Source: Metallyticus violacea
Lineage: Eukaryota > Arthropoda > Insecta > Mantodea > Metallyticidae
Direction: 5' to 3'
Length of the DNA stretch: 64,000 bases
NCBI GenBank assembly: GCA_030762175.1
Contig: CM060846.1
Location: forward strand, 232,749,512-232,813,511
Under the pieces are notes generated by a model that searched no databases, was not told the DNA's origin, and worked only from the letters and a program-made list of their open reading frames with translations. Within the stretch, counting starts at the first letter, position 1. Each line of letters begins with the position of its first letter. Position numbers and translations under genes: made by a program. Below, piece by piece: positions 10,730 to 23,230 of the stretch.

Positions 10730-11760
10730 CTGGGACAAAATATTGAAGAAGTACAGAACAAATATACAGGTATAAAATTAATGTTAGTGAGGATCTTAAT
10801 GCAAGAATAGAAGAACAGATTAGGGTAGATTTTAATAGGTGGGGCCCAACAAAAGCAAATCCAGAGAAGTGTTGTTGTAATGATAAAGTTTTTAACAATG
10901 AGGGCAAAAAAAACTAATAGAGTTCTGTGAAGAGAATAACCTTTCCATGCTTAATGGTGTAAAAGGGAAAGATGTATGTGGGAATTTACTTTTGTAATCA
11001 GGTCTTGTGAAAATAAAATACCAAATATGCACATAAAATGGCTAGAGAGAGTACATGGTTCAATAGTACAAAGCAGAATGATGTATGGAATAATAATTTA
11101 GGGGCCAGATGGAGGATGGAAAGCAATAAATTTCATAAATAGACTATTTTGCAGAATTGTCCTAGGCTTACCTAGATCTTCACCTAACGTTTTGCTCTAA
11201 TGAAACTAGGAAGATTGGGCTGTAAAGTTCACAGAAAGAGTACTGAAATATTGGTATATAGAATAGGGAGACTAGAAGAGGAGAATATCATTAATCAGTG
11301 TTTGGTAGCACAAGAAAAAATTAAGGGGAGAGAAACCTGGATATCTAAAATCCAAAATATTCTACAAGTGGGCATAGGATCAATATGGTAATGGGGGGGA
11401 AGGAGTAAAGGATTTTGGAAAGAGATAAAACCAAGAATTGAGGATATTAAAAAACAAGAAATATGGGCGAGTCTTAATGTCAAAAAATCTCTGATATTAT
11501 ATAGCACACTAAAAATGTTTGGGGAAAGAAATATACATTGAAACCTGTGATAAGGCAGGGAGGGAAGGACTGGCATGGTTTAGAACAGGGATAATATATT
11601 TAAGTGGGATAAGAAATGTGTATGTGTGTGTGTGTGTGTATATATATATAAATAAAGGGAAAATGTCCTATGTGCGAAGAACCAGACAATACTTTTGAAT
11701 GTAGGCAAACCAAGTTTTGGAGGGAACAGTTTCTTTTATGAAATTAGGAAAACTTACGAA
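10730..11760 (+). pseudogene. LINE relic: endonuclease scrap joined to C-terminal region, RT missing
   Basis: At 10780-11000 the translation has DLNARIEEQI and later NNEGKKLIEFCEENNLSMLN, a pattern of the exonuclease-endonuclease-phosphatase domain (GDFNAR and the later N.GKKL.EFC). At 11085-11290 it has SRMMYGI, CRIVLGLPRSSPNV and KLGRLGCKVH, the region after the RT in this LINE type. At 11560-11720 it has WFRTGIIYLSGIRN followed by CPMCEEPDNTFECRQ, a Cys-rich C-terminal pattern. RT motifs are absent, so there is a large internal deletion. The same family occurs at 15.3-16.4 kb and on the minus strand at 17.4-18.9 kb. Confidence 0.65.
11617..11650. repeat. (TG)n(TA)n microsatellite
   Basis: A compound dinucleotide run inside the LINE relic, separating the two parts of its C-terminal region. 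Confidence 0.9.
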
Positions 11761-12935
11761 ATGAAATAAGAGGCAGAAAATTTTTAAATCTAAAATCAGA
11801 CAAAAATATTAAGAAACTTGTAAAATAAATAGGCAAAGTATGACTAAAATGGTTATGGAAGGTGGGCAAGGCAAATGTGAACACAATTGCACTATCTAGG
11901 AGGGAATATATATTCCCATTACATGCTCAAGCTTATGTTAATTGTAATGGGTATGGAAGGAATGCAACTCCATAAATTGAGGGTGATTAAGATGAAAATT
12001 TAAATGTTTTAATAGTAGTAAGTTCACATGTTTTGAGAATATGGAAATGTAAATTGTTTACTATTATTTTAACATGTTTACTTGTTTGTGAAAACTGCAT
12101 GACATTGGGTCTATTTGCATGTTAAAAGCATTACATCTGCATGTAAAATGGAAAATGGAAGAAATAAATTCAGATGATTTACAACTGACAGTGGAGGGAT
12201 CTTTTTCTTTTATATGGAAATAATTAACTTTCAGGAACCTTACAAATATCTCTGGAAAATAGTGGAACACACTACCTTTGACACAATCTACCAGTTATCT
12301 GCTTAAAAATGAAATTAGGTGTACTACTACTTCAGTACTTCTTGGGGTCAGTAGATGTTAGTATCTTAAAGTTCTAGATATAAAATTATTGCTTAATGGA
12401 CTGTGGAACATCAATGAAATGGTTAATGTGGCCTGCACTGTCTGACAGATCGAACTGCAGTACAACCATTTGTGCTGCCACACTCTGTCTGGCCACAAAC
12501 GCTAACTTCTTTCAGTTTCTAGACACCTCAAAGTTCGGCTTGTTACAGTTGATATTATTTCAGTTAATTATTCGCCCAAAGCAGAGTTTTAAATCCATCA
12601 ATTCTACTCCTTCCCCCATCATCACCTTTCAGTGTTACCTCCAACATTTAGTGGTCAACCATTATAATGGTTAACCTTCCCTTCTAGTTTGTGATATTAA
12701 GGCCCAGAACTATTAACTAAATCACTGTTATTTATTTTTTTTATTCAAACTCATGTGACATAATGTCTATTATCAAGCAACCAGCAGAAAAATTTATACA
12801 TTCTGCAAACTTTCCTCATAGCATGTTATCATGGATCCAGAACTGTCCAATGCACAAAGTAAGCAACACAGTATTCTAAATTATCTTATTAATTTACAAG
12901 GCTTAGAATGTAAAAATATGACCTGAAAGTGATGC

Positions 12936-12938
<3 letters not shown>
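11761..12938. other. AT-rich stretch, nothing recognised
   Basis: A 92-codon frame at 12396-12674 shows no domain. No repeat family was recognised. Confidence 0.45.

Positions 12939-12986
<48 letters not shown>
12939..12986. repeat. (TA)n microsatellite
   Basis: 48 bases of uninterrupted TA/AT. Confidence 0.95.
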
Positions 12987-12989
<3 letters not shown>

Positions 12990-13183
12990 ATAATATGATT
13001 AAACTCACCAAAATGTAAATGTCTGACAAAACAGAGAAAAATCATTTTCCTTTTTGAGCAGGAAATAAATGTACCTTGAGGAATTGATAATCTAAGCAAC
13101 TAGATAATGTATTACGAATAAAAAATATACATTTCTACAACTTCTTTCTTTTATAACAGCATTCACTTTTATTTGTTGTTGTA

Positions 13184-13184
13184 C

Positions 13185-13221
<37 letters not shown>

Positions 13222-13233
13222 GTTGTTGTTGTT
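13184..13233. repeat. (ATT)n(GTT)n microsatellite
   Basis: ATT units pass into GTT units at the right end. Confidence 0.9.
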
Positions 13234-13813
13234 ATGTATTTTAGTACTATCCTTCTTCCTTTTCCTCATAACACTTTCATTCTTTCTCTGAAACTGTCTC
13301 TTCATAATGCAAGCAGCTTTTTATTTTCTCTCTCACACCTTAATTGGCAAGTTCTAAAGTTTTGCATTATCTTTCCTTTGGAAATGATTTAGTTATGAAT
13401 TTTTAACACTCTAGATTTTCTTTTTTGCAGTATATTCCTTAATTTTCTGATTCTACATAGCTTGAAACTGCTTTAACAATTTAATGAACTGTCTTACAAT
13501 AAACTCTCTTCTCTTCACACTACATACTGGAGAATATTTCACTTCATTCTGTAAAGGTCTGTATAAAAGACAATTTATAGCTATACAATAAATGATAACT
13601 AAGTCATTTCTATAGATTTATTATCTTAGATAAAAAGCTATATTTGGTACACATGCAAACTTTCAGAATAATTCTTTTTCCCATGTCTTTCACACATGCA
13701 AGGCACTGTAACTAACGTTTGTGTTTCAAAACTTCATAATAAGAGGAGAATAAGACTCCAGTTATCAAAAGATACTGTTTAAAATTAAACTGTCCACATG
13801 ATTATGCTCTCAC

Positions 13814-13936
13814 CTTCATAATCAGCTCCTGGTAGTCTATTGCCATGGCGTGGAATGGTGCCAGTAGAATATGGTGCACTTGGCTTATAAGGATCTTCAA
13901 CCTTTGATGCTTTTTTTCCAGTCATTGTTTATATAG
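13814..13936 (-). CDS. First coding exon of an unidentified host gene
   Basis: The minus strand shows an acceptor (TTATTATACAG), 11 bases of 5' UTR, then ATG (13923-13925) and 37 codons ending in a GGTGAG donor (intron starts at 13813). The peptide begins MTGKKASKVEDPYKPSAPYS and continues TGTIPRHGNRLPGADYE, with one base left over, so the intron is phase 1. It is hydrophilic, proline- and lysine-rich, and carries no signal peptide or membrane segment, as expected for a cytosolic N-terminus. Codon use and base composition are clearly richer than the AT-rich surroundings. I do not recognise the protein. The next exon should lie at coordinates below 13809 on the same strand. A 5' UTR intron is implied. 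The call rests on the match of both splice sites and the non-random peptide. Confidence 0.6.
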
Positions 13937-15119
13937 CTGTATAATAAAACAAAGGCATTAAGTGCTTTTGAAATAAGAAGCAATTAAGAAAATGCTAAGA
14001 GAGTTAATTGCCACTCAACATTCAACCTAACTTATATTTTTTAAAATGGGATATATTTCACCAGCAAGTAGCTGTATTACCTCTTTTCAACTATTGGAAA
14101 GAACATATTTTTATCCTCCACCCATTTTTTGTCTCTTTATATTAATATAATTAGTTTTATACTATGAAGAAATAAAGATTTTTACATCCCAAATATGCAA
14201 ATGGTTAAAGTACTTTTTTTTTTAAATTGTGTTTAAAATTTCTCCATCAAGCGAAGATTTAGACTGACATACTCTTGATTTTTAATACTTCATATGTTTA
14301 CATCGCACTTGATTTTTGATAGTTAACTTTCATTGTCATCTTTATCGTCTTCCAAACATGTACTAAGCCTGCTGATCTGTTGCACTCTTTTGAGTCTTTA
14401 CATTTATACTCTTCTTTAAAGGGAATACTGCAGCATTTTGTTTTTAGGGTTCAATTTCCTAGCTTTACTTATTCTTTCCTTATTTTTACAAGTCAGTATA
14501 TTTTGTTATATAGATATAATTACATTTTACCATTATTTTAATCTTACTAAAAAGATAACTTCTAGATTAACAGTAATATTGTTTGTCTACTATACTTCAG
14601 CTCAGGAAAGTTTCTCTTAGGGATGCAGCTAAATTCAAGTCTGAATGATTATCCTTCTGTCTTAGAATGTTTCTGATGAAAACTCACAGTCTTTGCTTCT
14701 GAACATCAGGTTTTACAGAAAGTAAATTGTATGATAAGAGTTCACAACCTAATCTTTAATGACCAGTTGCCAGTACGCTGGTTGATTAAATTCATGATAT
14801 TCTACAATTTCAATATATTTTTTGTCTTTTTGCAAAAAATGTTTGTGCAGATCATTTTGCCTGGCAGATTTTTTAGTATATTTGTTTTCCTTTGGTTCAC
14901 TTATTTTATGAGAAGTCTGATGAAGGAGGCAGTTATCCTCTGGAAGGAAAAGAATGGAGGAGGATAAAGTTAAGATGTTCAGTTTTAAAGAGATCAATAA
15001 GGTGCTTTTAAAGTAAAAGAAGCATAAATGGAGATAGAGAGCCAGTGAAATGAAAGCTGTATTTTAATGATAAGGGGCACAAATGTCAGAGTATATCAGA
15101 AAGTATACAAGAAGATGGT
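13937..15119. other. AT-rich, nothing recognised (upstream of the orphan exon)
   Basis: Presumed intron upstream of the 13.8-kb start exon. No second exon or promoter was identified. The overlapping short frames at 14731-14997 on both strands show no domain. Confidence 0.4.
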
Positions 15120-15640
15120 CAGGATCAGTTTCATTAAATCAAGAAAATAATTTTAAAAAAAATCTTAAATGTTTATTTGAAACTGATGACAGAGAGGTGG
15201 TGAATTAGTAGGCTAATTTTGAATCTTGCTATGTGGAGGAATTAGGCCAATTAATGAAATTTTCCAAATGTGTTTGCAAAACAAGACAGGTTTCAATGTT
15301 TGACCAGGATAATAAATGTAATCAAGTGCAGTAATAGCATACCCAAGAGCTATGCAATTATACAATCCATTAACAAAAGTAAAGGTAGTGTAAATAATCC
15401 TAGTAATTATAAAGGCATTGCATTATTGCTTAGTTTTGAAAATAATGCTATGGGAATTCTAACTGTTAGGATATAAATTTGGGCAGTGAATAATCAATAC
15501 TATCTACCATATTCGATTTTACAAATTAATGATGAAGAATGTGAGATAGCTTTAAAAATAGTTCAGGTTAATAAATAGAAATTTGGCAAGGAAATGTTTC
15601 AAACTATACAGTTCATAGATCTGATAAAAACATGTGCTAG
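15120..15640 (+). pseudogene. LINE reverse-transcriptase finger fragment
   Basis: Translation in +1/+3 gives SINKSKGSVNNPSNYKGIAL, then LLSFENNAMGIL, equivalent to the KKGD..NP.NYRGI.LL...K block that opens the RT domain of this LINE type. Stops interrupt the flanks. An old SINE (15690-15950) separates it from a C-terminal piece of the same family at 15950-16375, so both may be one old insertion. Confidence 0.55.
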
Positions 15641-15689
15641 GAAAAATTTTATGGTAATTTTTTGAAAAAATATTTAAGTAAAAAATTTT

Positions 15690-15950
15690 TAATAGCATTA
15701 AGCACCCATTTCCACCATTCAGCCATCATAGACAATGACAACAATGAAACGTGAAATGAAAACATTTTTGGGGGTTGGAAGGAAGCATTCCAGGCTTTAA
15801 GTTTAGGGTACCTCCATTTGCCATTGATGAGGGCTGAGGAATTGTGAAGAAACCACAGTTAGGAAGAGTGGTAAATACTAGTAAGAATCAAACCACAGAC
15901 CGTTTTAAAAATTTAATGCCTTCATGACCATGGTCACTCATGTCAGTAAA
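15690..15950 (-). repeat. SINE, Leu/Ser-tRNA-type family, highly diverged
   Basis: The order of body blocks is kept (AATGAAACGTGAAATGAAAA, GGAAGGAAGCATTCCAGGC, TTAGGGTACC, then GACCATGGTCACTCATG in the head) but with many substitutions and deletions. Confidence 0.75.
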
Positions 15951-16375
15951 CATATGGCGGCAACTACAAGAAATAAATATATCAGCATCAGGGTTTTATG
16001 CAGGAATACAAAATGAGCCTCTTTCTTTTTATAACATACACACACATATAATGAAAATTGGAGGGATTTTTTGGAAACAGATTAGAGTAAGGTATGAGGA
16101 TAGAGACAGACAGATATTACAATCTATATAATGTGGGGGAAGAGATCACTAGTGTTCTATCAGGAGATAAAAGGGGATATTAAAAGAGATAGATATATTA
16201 GTAATTGCAATTAGCAGGAGAGAGAGGGGATGGCATGGCTTAGATTAGGAATCTGGAGTTTGAGGGGTTTCAGAAGTAATTATGAGCATGGAGTTTGCCT
16301 TGTATGCGAAAAGTTGGAAAATGTATAACCTATTTTGTTTGAATGCAAGTAAATGAAGACAACAAGCAATATATA
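15951..16375 (+). pseudogene. LINE C-terminal fragment
   Basis: The translation near 16205-16360 gives WLRLGIWSLRGFRSNYEHG, then CLVCEKLENV and ILFECK, the WLR.G...LRG...CP.C...E...H.LFEC pattern that ends this LINE family. It matches the 11.56-11.72 kb copy in order. Confidence 0.6.
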
Positions 16376-16382
16376 GTAAAAG

Positions 16383-16461
16383 GATGATCCTGGTGGGAAT
16401 TGAACCCCAGACCTCCCACTCATGAGTTCATACCTTAACAACTTTGGTCACCCATCACAGT
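16383..16461 (-). repeat. SINE head fragment, Leu/Ser-type
   Basis: Only the tRNA-like head survives: GGGAATTGAACCCCAGACC (B box complement) and CCTTAACAACTTTGGTCACC (A box complement). Confidence 0.75.
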
Positions 16462-17432
16462 TAACTTGGCAAGCTTCCTAAGAGTACTCTAGTTTCCTTG
16501 TCAACTTTTCCTTCACTATCATTATTATCTTATCACTATTCAGATTCATAAATTGGCATAGAATATTGAATGGACTAAGATGTCTTAACAACATATAACC
16601 TAGAATGTTAGATCTGGTATTCCTTACTTTTATTCAGGCAATGGTTTCATTGCAATTCATAAATTAGAATATTCTATTAAATTCTGTTTTTAAATTCTAA
16701 CTTTTGCGTTTACAATGCAATAATGCTAGCCTGTTGTATGAGTTTTGAATTTTCTAAAACAATGGAGCAACTAATGCCCATGATGTGAACACTTACTCAT
16801 TGCACGAGCAGTCTTGTCATGTAACAAATATGAGGGATTCACTTAGGTCATCTGCCTCATATTGAAAAATCAGTTCACATGTGACAATGCACATTAATGT
16901 TTCAAGAGTTTAAACACTAGCTCTCACAAAAATAGATTGAATGATTAAACACATTCCACACCATTATAAAAGATTTTGATGATTTTATACTTGTATCACT
17001 AAGTGATAAATATATCAGTATGACATCACAAGAGTATGTCTAAAAGCAAAACATCTGATTTCATATTTGGATTTGCCAAATCCTATAAAAATCCCTTGGA
17101 ACAAAAATCTTTTAATGGTACCTTGAAGTGTATTAACTTCTACCTACATCTCAAGACAAACATTCTTTCCCATATAAGATGCAGTTTCTTTTTCTCCCTC
17201 TGTTTTAAAGCTTTACAAGAGCCATCCAAAAAGTAACTTACAATTTCATTTTATTCAGCCCAATCCTGAATTCTGTCAGCTGTAATTCCTGTAAAAATGT
17301 TTTCCAAAGTAGGATAGCAGAGCAATTCCACTATAATTGTTTGGTTTGTCCTCACTTCCTTTACCCGTATAAAAGAGATGAATGATTACTATTCGCCAAA
17401 TTTCGTCACTTTAATCTAACCTGATTATTATG
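16462..17432. other. AT-rich; one mariner-end scrap
   Basis: No gene was seen. At 17212-17242 a TACAAGAGCCATCCAAAAAG block matches the terminus of the 7.55-kb mariner element but has no partner. Confidence 0.45.
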
Positions 17433-18950
17433 CTACATTTTAAAGAACTCTGTAGGTAGACTGCCAACTTCTACTCCTTTATTCCTCTTGAATTTATGAA
17501 ACAGATAATACACTTCTTCACATGAAAATGGTCTATCCAACTCTTGTGCATAATTATTATATAATTCTGAATTCAAACTGCTTCCCTCCTTAATTTCCAT
17601 AATAAACACACAAGGAAAATATCTAAACCATTCATTGGAACTTATACATGCATTCCTTTTCATACCCTTCACACACTGATTAATAGATTTCCAAACTTGC
17701 TGCCTCCATCTAGATGCATCCTTTGTTCTTATACTTAAGTAACAATCTATACCTCTGATGTAATTGCATCATAAGATCCCTACCAGATACCTCATTCTTC
17801 TCTCTCCATCTATTAACCACATCCAATACTAAAGATCACATTTTTCCGCATTCATCAAACCAATTACCATTAACTTTCTTTTTCCGTCTATTTCTTATAA
17901 TCACATTTCCGCAGCCCATTTAAGAATAAATTCATATGACTAAACAGTTACATCACTTTCCCCTGGAGAAATCATTAAATCCATTCCATACATATGCATT
18001 TCAGGCCAGATCAAACCCAACATCTTACAAAATTCCTCACATCTCTCAGGAATTCACTTATATCTACCTTGTAACCAGAGCAACATGCACCATATTTACC
18101 ACCTAAAGTTATCATTGCTACACAATGAAACCATAACTGGAAAATGTGAACTTTTACTAAAACGATTCATTAACTATGAATCGTAAACTTTGCATAATGT
18201 ATCATCACTACACAAAATATAAACTATAACACTTTGCCCACAAGTCATTATAAATGTGAATTTTCCAGCACTATCTTCTCCCCAAAAACCATTCAAAATA
18301 AAAAAAAAAATAAAAAAAAAAAAAACATTATCCTCTTAAAACTGTACTAACTTAAGTCCCTCCTCATTTACTACTCTACCTTTTCTGCTCCTAATGCATA
18401 CTTTGTTATAATCATTTATCCCTACTTCACCCAGAACACTTAATTCTTTTATTTTTTAACTCTCCCACTGTCGCATTCAAGTCCCCTACTAACATTAACT
18501 CCACCAGGGTATATTAAATTCTTATAGCTTCTAATTCAATTCCAACTGTTCCAAAAAGTTCTGATTATAAAACTTGAAATTAGTGAACAAATTGTAATTC
18601 ACACCAATGTACAAATCCCACTGCCAAATTAAAAACTTGTAGTAATTCCCAACAACTAATCCAGTGTCTTATATTTAAAGTAAAAGATAAAATGCTAGCT
18701 CTATTCCCAAAGTTTAATTGCAAATTTTTATTGTCTTAGCATGTTATCTTGAAATTGTCTCTTAAATTTTGAATAGAACATCCCATACTATCCCACTTTT
18801 TAAAGTCATCCATAACCATTTTCACTTATCCAAATAATCTTTTCTATTTAGTTTTATTAATTAAACTTGTATTATATTATCAAACTCTCTTCAGGCAGAA
18901 ACCTTTTCTAAGCAATTTATTCCTTAAGAAGTGCATTTATTTTTTAAAAT
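17433..18950 (-). pseudogene. LINE relic: endonuclease to start of RT, minus strand
   Basis: On the minus strand GDLNATVGELKNKRI (near 18480) matches the endonuclease GDFNAR motif, and a GRVVNEEG-type stretch follows. Then NGNWFDECGKM (near 17870) and VNRWREKNEVSGRDL match the linker with K.WFDEEC. Finally the 79-codon frame 17433-17672 has LDRPFSCEEVYYLFHKFKRN and LPTEFFK, the segment just before the RT fingers. Several frameshifts and stops break the frame. It belongs to the same LINE family as the 10.7-kb copy but keeps a different part. Confidence 0.65.
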
Positions 18951-19282
18951 TTTACACAGCAATTTTGCATGTACCTTATCCCTGATTAGAATTAGTCAAA
19001 AAATAGTAGTAACTCTCTTGAACCAAATAAGTATTACTACAAATGAACGGTCATGTTCCTAAAAACCAACTTTAGATGAAATCCTAAATATCCCATATAT
19101 CATGGACCATTCAACAGCAGCCCTTTTTGCATATCATCCAATTATCTGATTACAGTTTAAATGCTGCAGCAGGAGACTGCATCACTCAATGCAAGAGGGG
19201 CTGAAGTGGCAAGTGAACTGGATTTACTGAACTGCTGCATTGGTCTTGAGTCTCATGCCACTCAGTCAAAGTCGTTTGAAAT
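18951..19282. other. Nothing recognised
   Basis: AT-rich. No feature was seen. Confidence 0.45.
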
Positions 19283-19900
19283 GTGAAAGAACATAATTTG
19301 CCTAATTCTGGAGTAAAGTTTATCAAAAGTACTAAATGGCAAATGCTTCCCAGTTTGGAAATTGTAAAACTATTTCTTATGCTGAGAAATTCTAATAGTC
19401 ACAGTAACAACCATAAAATCCATTCCATGAAACTAAATATAGACCATACAGAAATTGTTATGAACTACATGAACATTTGGGGTTTACATGTTGATAGCAA
19501 TGTCATATATTTACAACTACATTGTAATAAAATAAGTACAGGATTATATTTATTAGAATTTTATCTTAACATTAAGTACTTTTGCTTTGGAAATGATCTA
19601 CTATGGCTCTTAATATACCCACATATATTAGTAATGAAATTTGGGGTCGTACAACCATCAGTAACTTAAAGAGGGTACTGACCTTGTATAAAAGTTCCCT
19701 CAGAACTATTTATACAATTGACAGAAGAACTTCATGCAGGTTAATGTTTAAAACTCGTAAGTTACAACATTGGTTTCTTTTTGTATATTTAGAACTGTTT
19801 TACTTACATATAAGTACACACATACAACTGGCTATAATAAGAACTGTTATACATAAAATAAAAGGGGAAAAATTAATTTCCATAGAATTTGTGTAAATAG
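19283..19900 (+). pseudogene. CR1/Jockey-type LINE RT C-terminal fragment
   Basis: Frame 19283-19669 contains LRNSNSHSNNHKIH, then LHCNKISTGLYLLE, and after a frameshift frame 19603-19896 has NEIWGRTTISNLKRVLTL, SSLRTIYTIDRRTSCR and LFVYLELFYL. That is the thumb and post-RT order of CR1/Jockey-type LINEs (C.KI..GLYLLR, YGI.IWG, LQK.AIRII). One frameshift splits it. Confidence 0.65.
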
Positions 19901-19913
19901 GAAATCAACAGAG

Positions 19914-20185
19914 GAATGATGAATGCCCGTTTTTGCTAAAGAGGCACCACAGGCGATGGACACTGATGATACATTTGATGAAATGATATGTTGGGAAAGG
20001 ATTTATTTTTAAGGAAGGAAACGTTCCACGCCTAAGTTTAGGGTGCCTCCCTGGCATTTACCATTTATGAGGACTGAGGAAAAACCTGGAAAAAACCTGT
20101 CGGGGAGGACAGTCCTGGCGGGATTCAAACCCCAGATTTTACGCTCACGAGTTCGCACCTTAACAACCTCAGCCACCCGTGGCAG
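19914..20185 (-). repeat. SINE, Leu/Ser-tRNA-type family, full length
   Basis: A well-preserved copy with A box complement CCTTAACAACCTCAGCCACC. The direct repeat TCAACAGAG flanks it (19905-19913, 20186-20194). Confidence 0.92.
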
Positions 20186-20693
20186 TCAACAGAGAGAGAC
20201 CCATTCAATAAGCTACTTGAAAGTCTTAAACTAATGAAAGGAAACATTTTAAAAGATATCTAATTGATAAATGCCTGTAGAGACTTGATACATTTAAACT
20301 TTAATTTATCAACTTCATATTATAAAGTTTAAATTTATCAACTTTTTATTTTAAAGTTTAAACTTTATATTAATCATAATTCTATGCAACAGAATTTTGT
20401 ATATTTTAATTGTATGTACAAGGGATAAACTGTAATTAGAAAAAAAGTGATTTTGATCTTGTATACCTTAGTTTCAATAATATTACTATTAGTATCCACA
20501 TGTATATACTAATTATAAGCTCTAATATGGGAGAAGTAATTGTTTTCCGTAAACCTTAGTTTTAATAATAATATTGCATGTAGTATGTATATGAGTATAC
20601 AAGTGATGAACTGTATTAGGGAACAAATATTGTAATTACTTCTTGACAATATCAGAAACTTATATGTCCAAGTATATTGATAAGAAAAAAAAA

Positions 20694-20723
20694 TAAATAA
20701 TAATAATAATAATAATAATAATA

Positions 20724-20769
<46 letters not shown>
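20694..20769. repeat. (TAA)n(TTA)n palindromic microsatellite
   Basis: A TAA run passes directly into a TTA run, so the two halves are complementary and can fold. Confidence 0.95.
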
Positions 20770-20770
<1 letters not shown>

Positions 20771-22740
20771 ATCAATTGTTCATGATTCATATGTCTGTAC
20801 TAAATCTACATGTGCTATAAGGAGATATCTGAATAGAAATTCAGAGGTGATTGAGCTCTAAGTAATATGTGATGCATAAATTAGCAGTATCCACACACTT
20901 TAAAGAGATTCACTTAATTTCTCAAACAGAATTAAGAAAGGCTATGGGTAATTAAGCCAGAAAGTGTGGAAATGATGGCAGACAGTTCCAGCATCTTGCA
21001 TGATATGGGTGAATACTTAACCTCATTTTAAATGCATTAGAATTCACTAGATTGTCAATCTAGCATTTTTACCACCAACTCACCCATGACAACTCTACAG
21101 TAACCCAATTAGCACTGAGCAATAGGTAACTAGCTTATACAATACCTGTAGTCACCAGGCTAAATATGGGGATGGCCGTATACTTAACCAATATACATTT
21201 CACTTTTAATATATGTATATAACTATATTTTATAAACTAGTTTCTTTGTTTTTGACAGTAACAGATTTCTGCTCTGAGGAATATTGCTATTTCATTGCTA
21301 CTATCTGATTATGTCAGTGTCGAAATGCTGCACATTTTTTCCCATGATAGATATATATATTTTAGCAGTGTTTAGTGCCCATTTTTACTGCTGAGGCATC
21401 ACAGGTGGTCCCTGATATTTTGCTTTTCTTGTTCACCTGTTATGCAAATAAGACAACGAGTGCTTAATTATGATTTTGTTTAACAGGATTAACCTGCACT
21501 CCTTACTGTTAAGAGATATGGGCTAATTTAAGCAGTAAGAAATCAAATATATTCTGGAATTTGCAGGCTGCTTTCTAGTTAGTAACACAAAGAGATATAT
21601 ACTATTCTAGGACCAGGAATTACAAGCAGTTAAGCTTTTTTACCTGTTTGCTATGTATGGACATTATGGAGCATAGAGTTGTCCACCTCGTCTTTTAGTA
21701 TGTTGCAATTAACCAAAGATGCATTACGCAATACACTTCAAAACATAAACTTTGTGTGTGCATAAAACCAACAACTGTATAGATAATACAATACTGTTCC
21801 TAATTACATAGATCTCAGCCCTTATTGTAAATACAGATATGAAATTTAGTAATTTTAAGCATAATTTGTAATTAGATGCAAGCTAGTTCAGTCTGATGTG
21901 CACAATGTCCAACATCAATGCATACTGATTAATGGGTAAATACCACGCAATAAAAGTGCTTATACCTCTAAATATTTCTTGAATTCCCAATTATACAAAC
22001 ATCTTAGAGGTATTCTCACTCCACAGGAAGAAGCAGAACATCACTCGGTGCATAATGCAATAGACAAAATATGAATACAATTAGAGGAGAGCAGATATCT
22101 TACTCTTATTTGTGCAACATGCAATTATAGTTACATGCCTAACTTGCAATCTGACCATAAGTACTTTCCAAATTTGGCAATTTACTCACTCCTCATAAAT
22201 ATATAGCCAAGAAAATATTTTCCAAGACACGTTATGTGAAACTTAGCTTGAGGGCAAAATTTCTAAATGCTGTTAATGAAATAGACAAAAAACTGAAACA
22301 ATTGCTTTAAATTAACATTATTATTTTCCTTTGTTTTGCATTCTGTAGAGTTATATATACACACAAAGCTAATGAATGTAAAATATGTCAATTACATTCA
22401 TATCCACTTAAGGTAAATAAACTGGATTGTGGTATTTATTTACATAATGTTAGCACATTTTACACAAGAGTAATAAGAAATGCCCATTTGTTATCCAATA
22501 AAACTTTAAGAGTGTCTAGCAAGGCATTAAATATTTTCATATACTTCTAATAAACTCCCTTTCTTAACCAACTAAATTTGCTGCTGGGCTATATGAGATT
22601 TATGTTCTGTCTTGTGTTAAAAATTGTATACTTACAGATTTCTATTAATACTTTTTCTTTTAATATAAAATGTCATAAGGGGTAAAATATATCCACGAGG
22701 AAAATATATGGATTACAAAAAGCATGTTGCACCAAAATAA
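20770..22740. other. AT-rich; one SINE tail scrap
   Basis: At 21364-21408, GTGTTTAGTGCCCATTTTTA and TGAGGCATCACAGGTGGT match the 3' end of the Leu/Ser-type SINE. The rest shows nothing recognisable. Confidence 0.5.
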
Positions 22741-23230
22741 CATAATGGACCCCTTATTGTACTTTGCCAGTACTTTGCCAGAAGTTTGCCAGTACTTATT
22801 GTACTGGCAAACTTCTGCAGTCCATTAGAGGCCTTTATGTTAGGCAGATTTTGTCCCTTAACCAAAAAGTACCAAATGTGCAAGACCTCTGCACATTTAT
22901 TTCTTCACGCAATATACAATATAGACTTTATTAAATTATGTTCCAGTAACCTGCAGCCAAATTTGCATGACAGATTCTTTATTATGAAATTACATTCTGT
23001 TATCTAATATTGCAAATGTTTCCAAACCAATGACAGTACAGAAAGCCCAATTAGGGCATGTAATTAAATTTTCCTTTTTTAACTGTGTAATTTGTATTAT
23101 TTTTCTTATTGCTTTGAGCATTTTATTGAAAGTCCCCACTTGTATTTATAGTTAAAGTACCTGCATTAGTGTGCCTTCTGCAATAACCTATAGTGAACAT
23201 TTATACAGCTTTGCCAAAATGATAATGAAC
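22741..23230. repeat. Unclassified interspersed repeat, copy 1
   Basis: The blocks TTTATTAAATTATGTTCCAG, TAACCTGCAG, GGGCATGTAAT, TTTATAGTTAAAGTA and AACCTATAGTGAACATTTAT occur in the same order at 49.48-50.27 kb. No coding capacity is evident. It is unclassified and possibly a decayed DNA transposon. Confidence 0.65.
22779..22817. repeat. Perfect 17-bp inverted repeat, 5-nt loop
   Basis: CAGAAGTTTGCCAGTAC (22779-22795) and its exact reverse complement (22801-22817) flank TTATT. Confidence 0.9.

Noticed and set aside
20694..20769. Short-period repeats as a CRISPR array.
   Set aside because: All regular arrays here are microsatellites or eukaryotic tandem duplications with no spacer structure.
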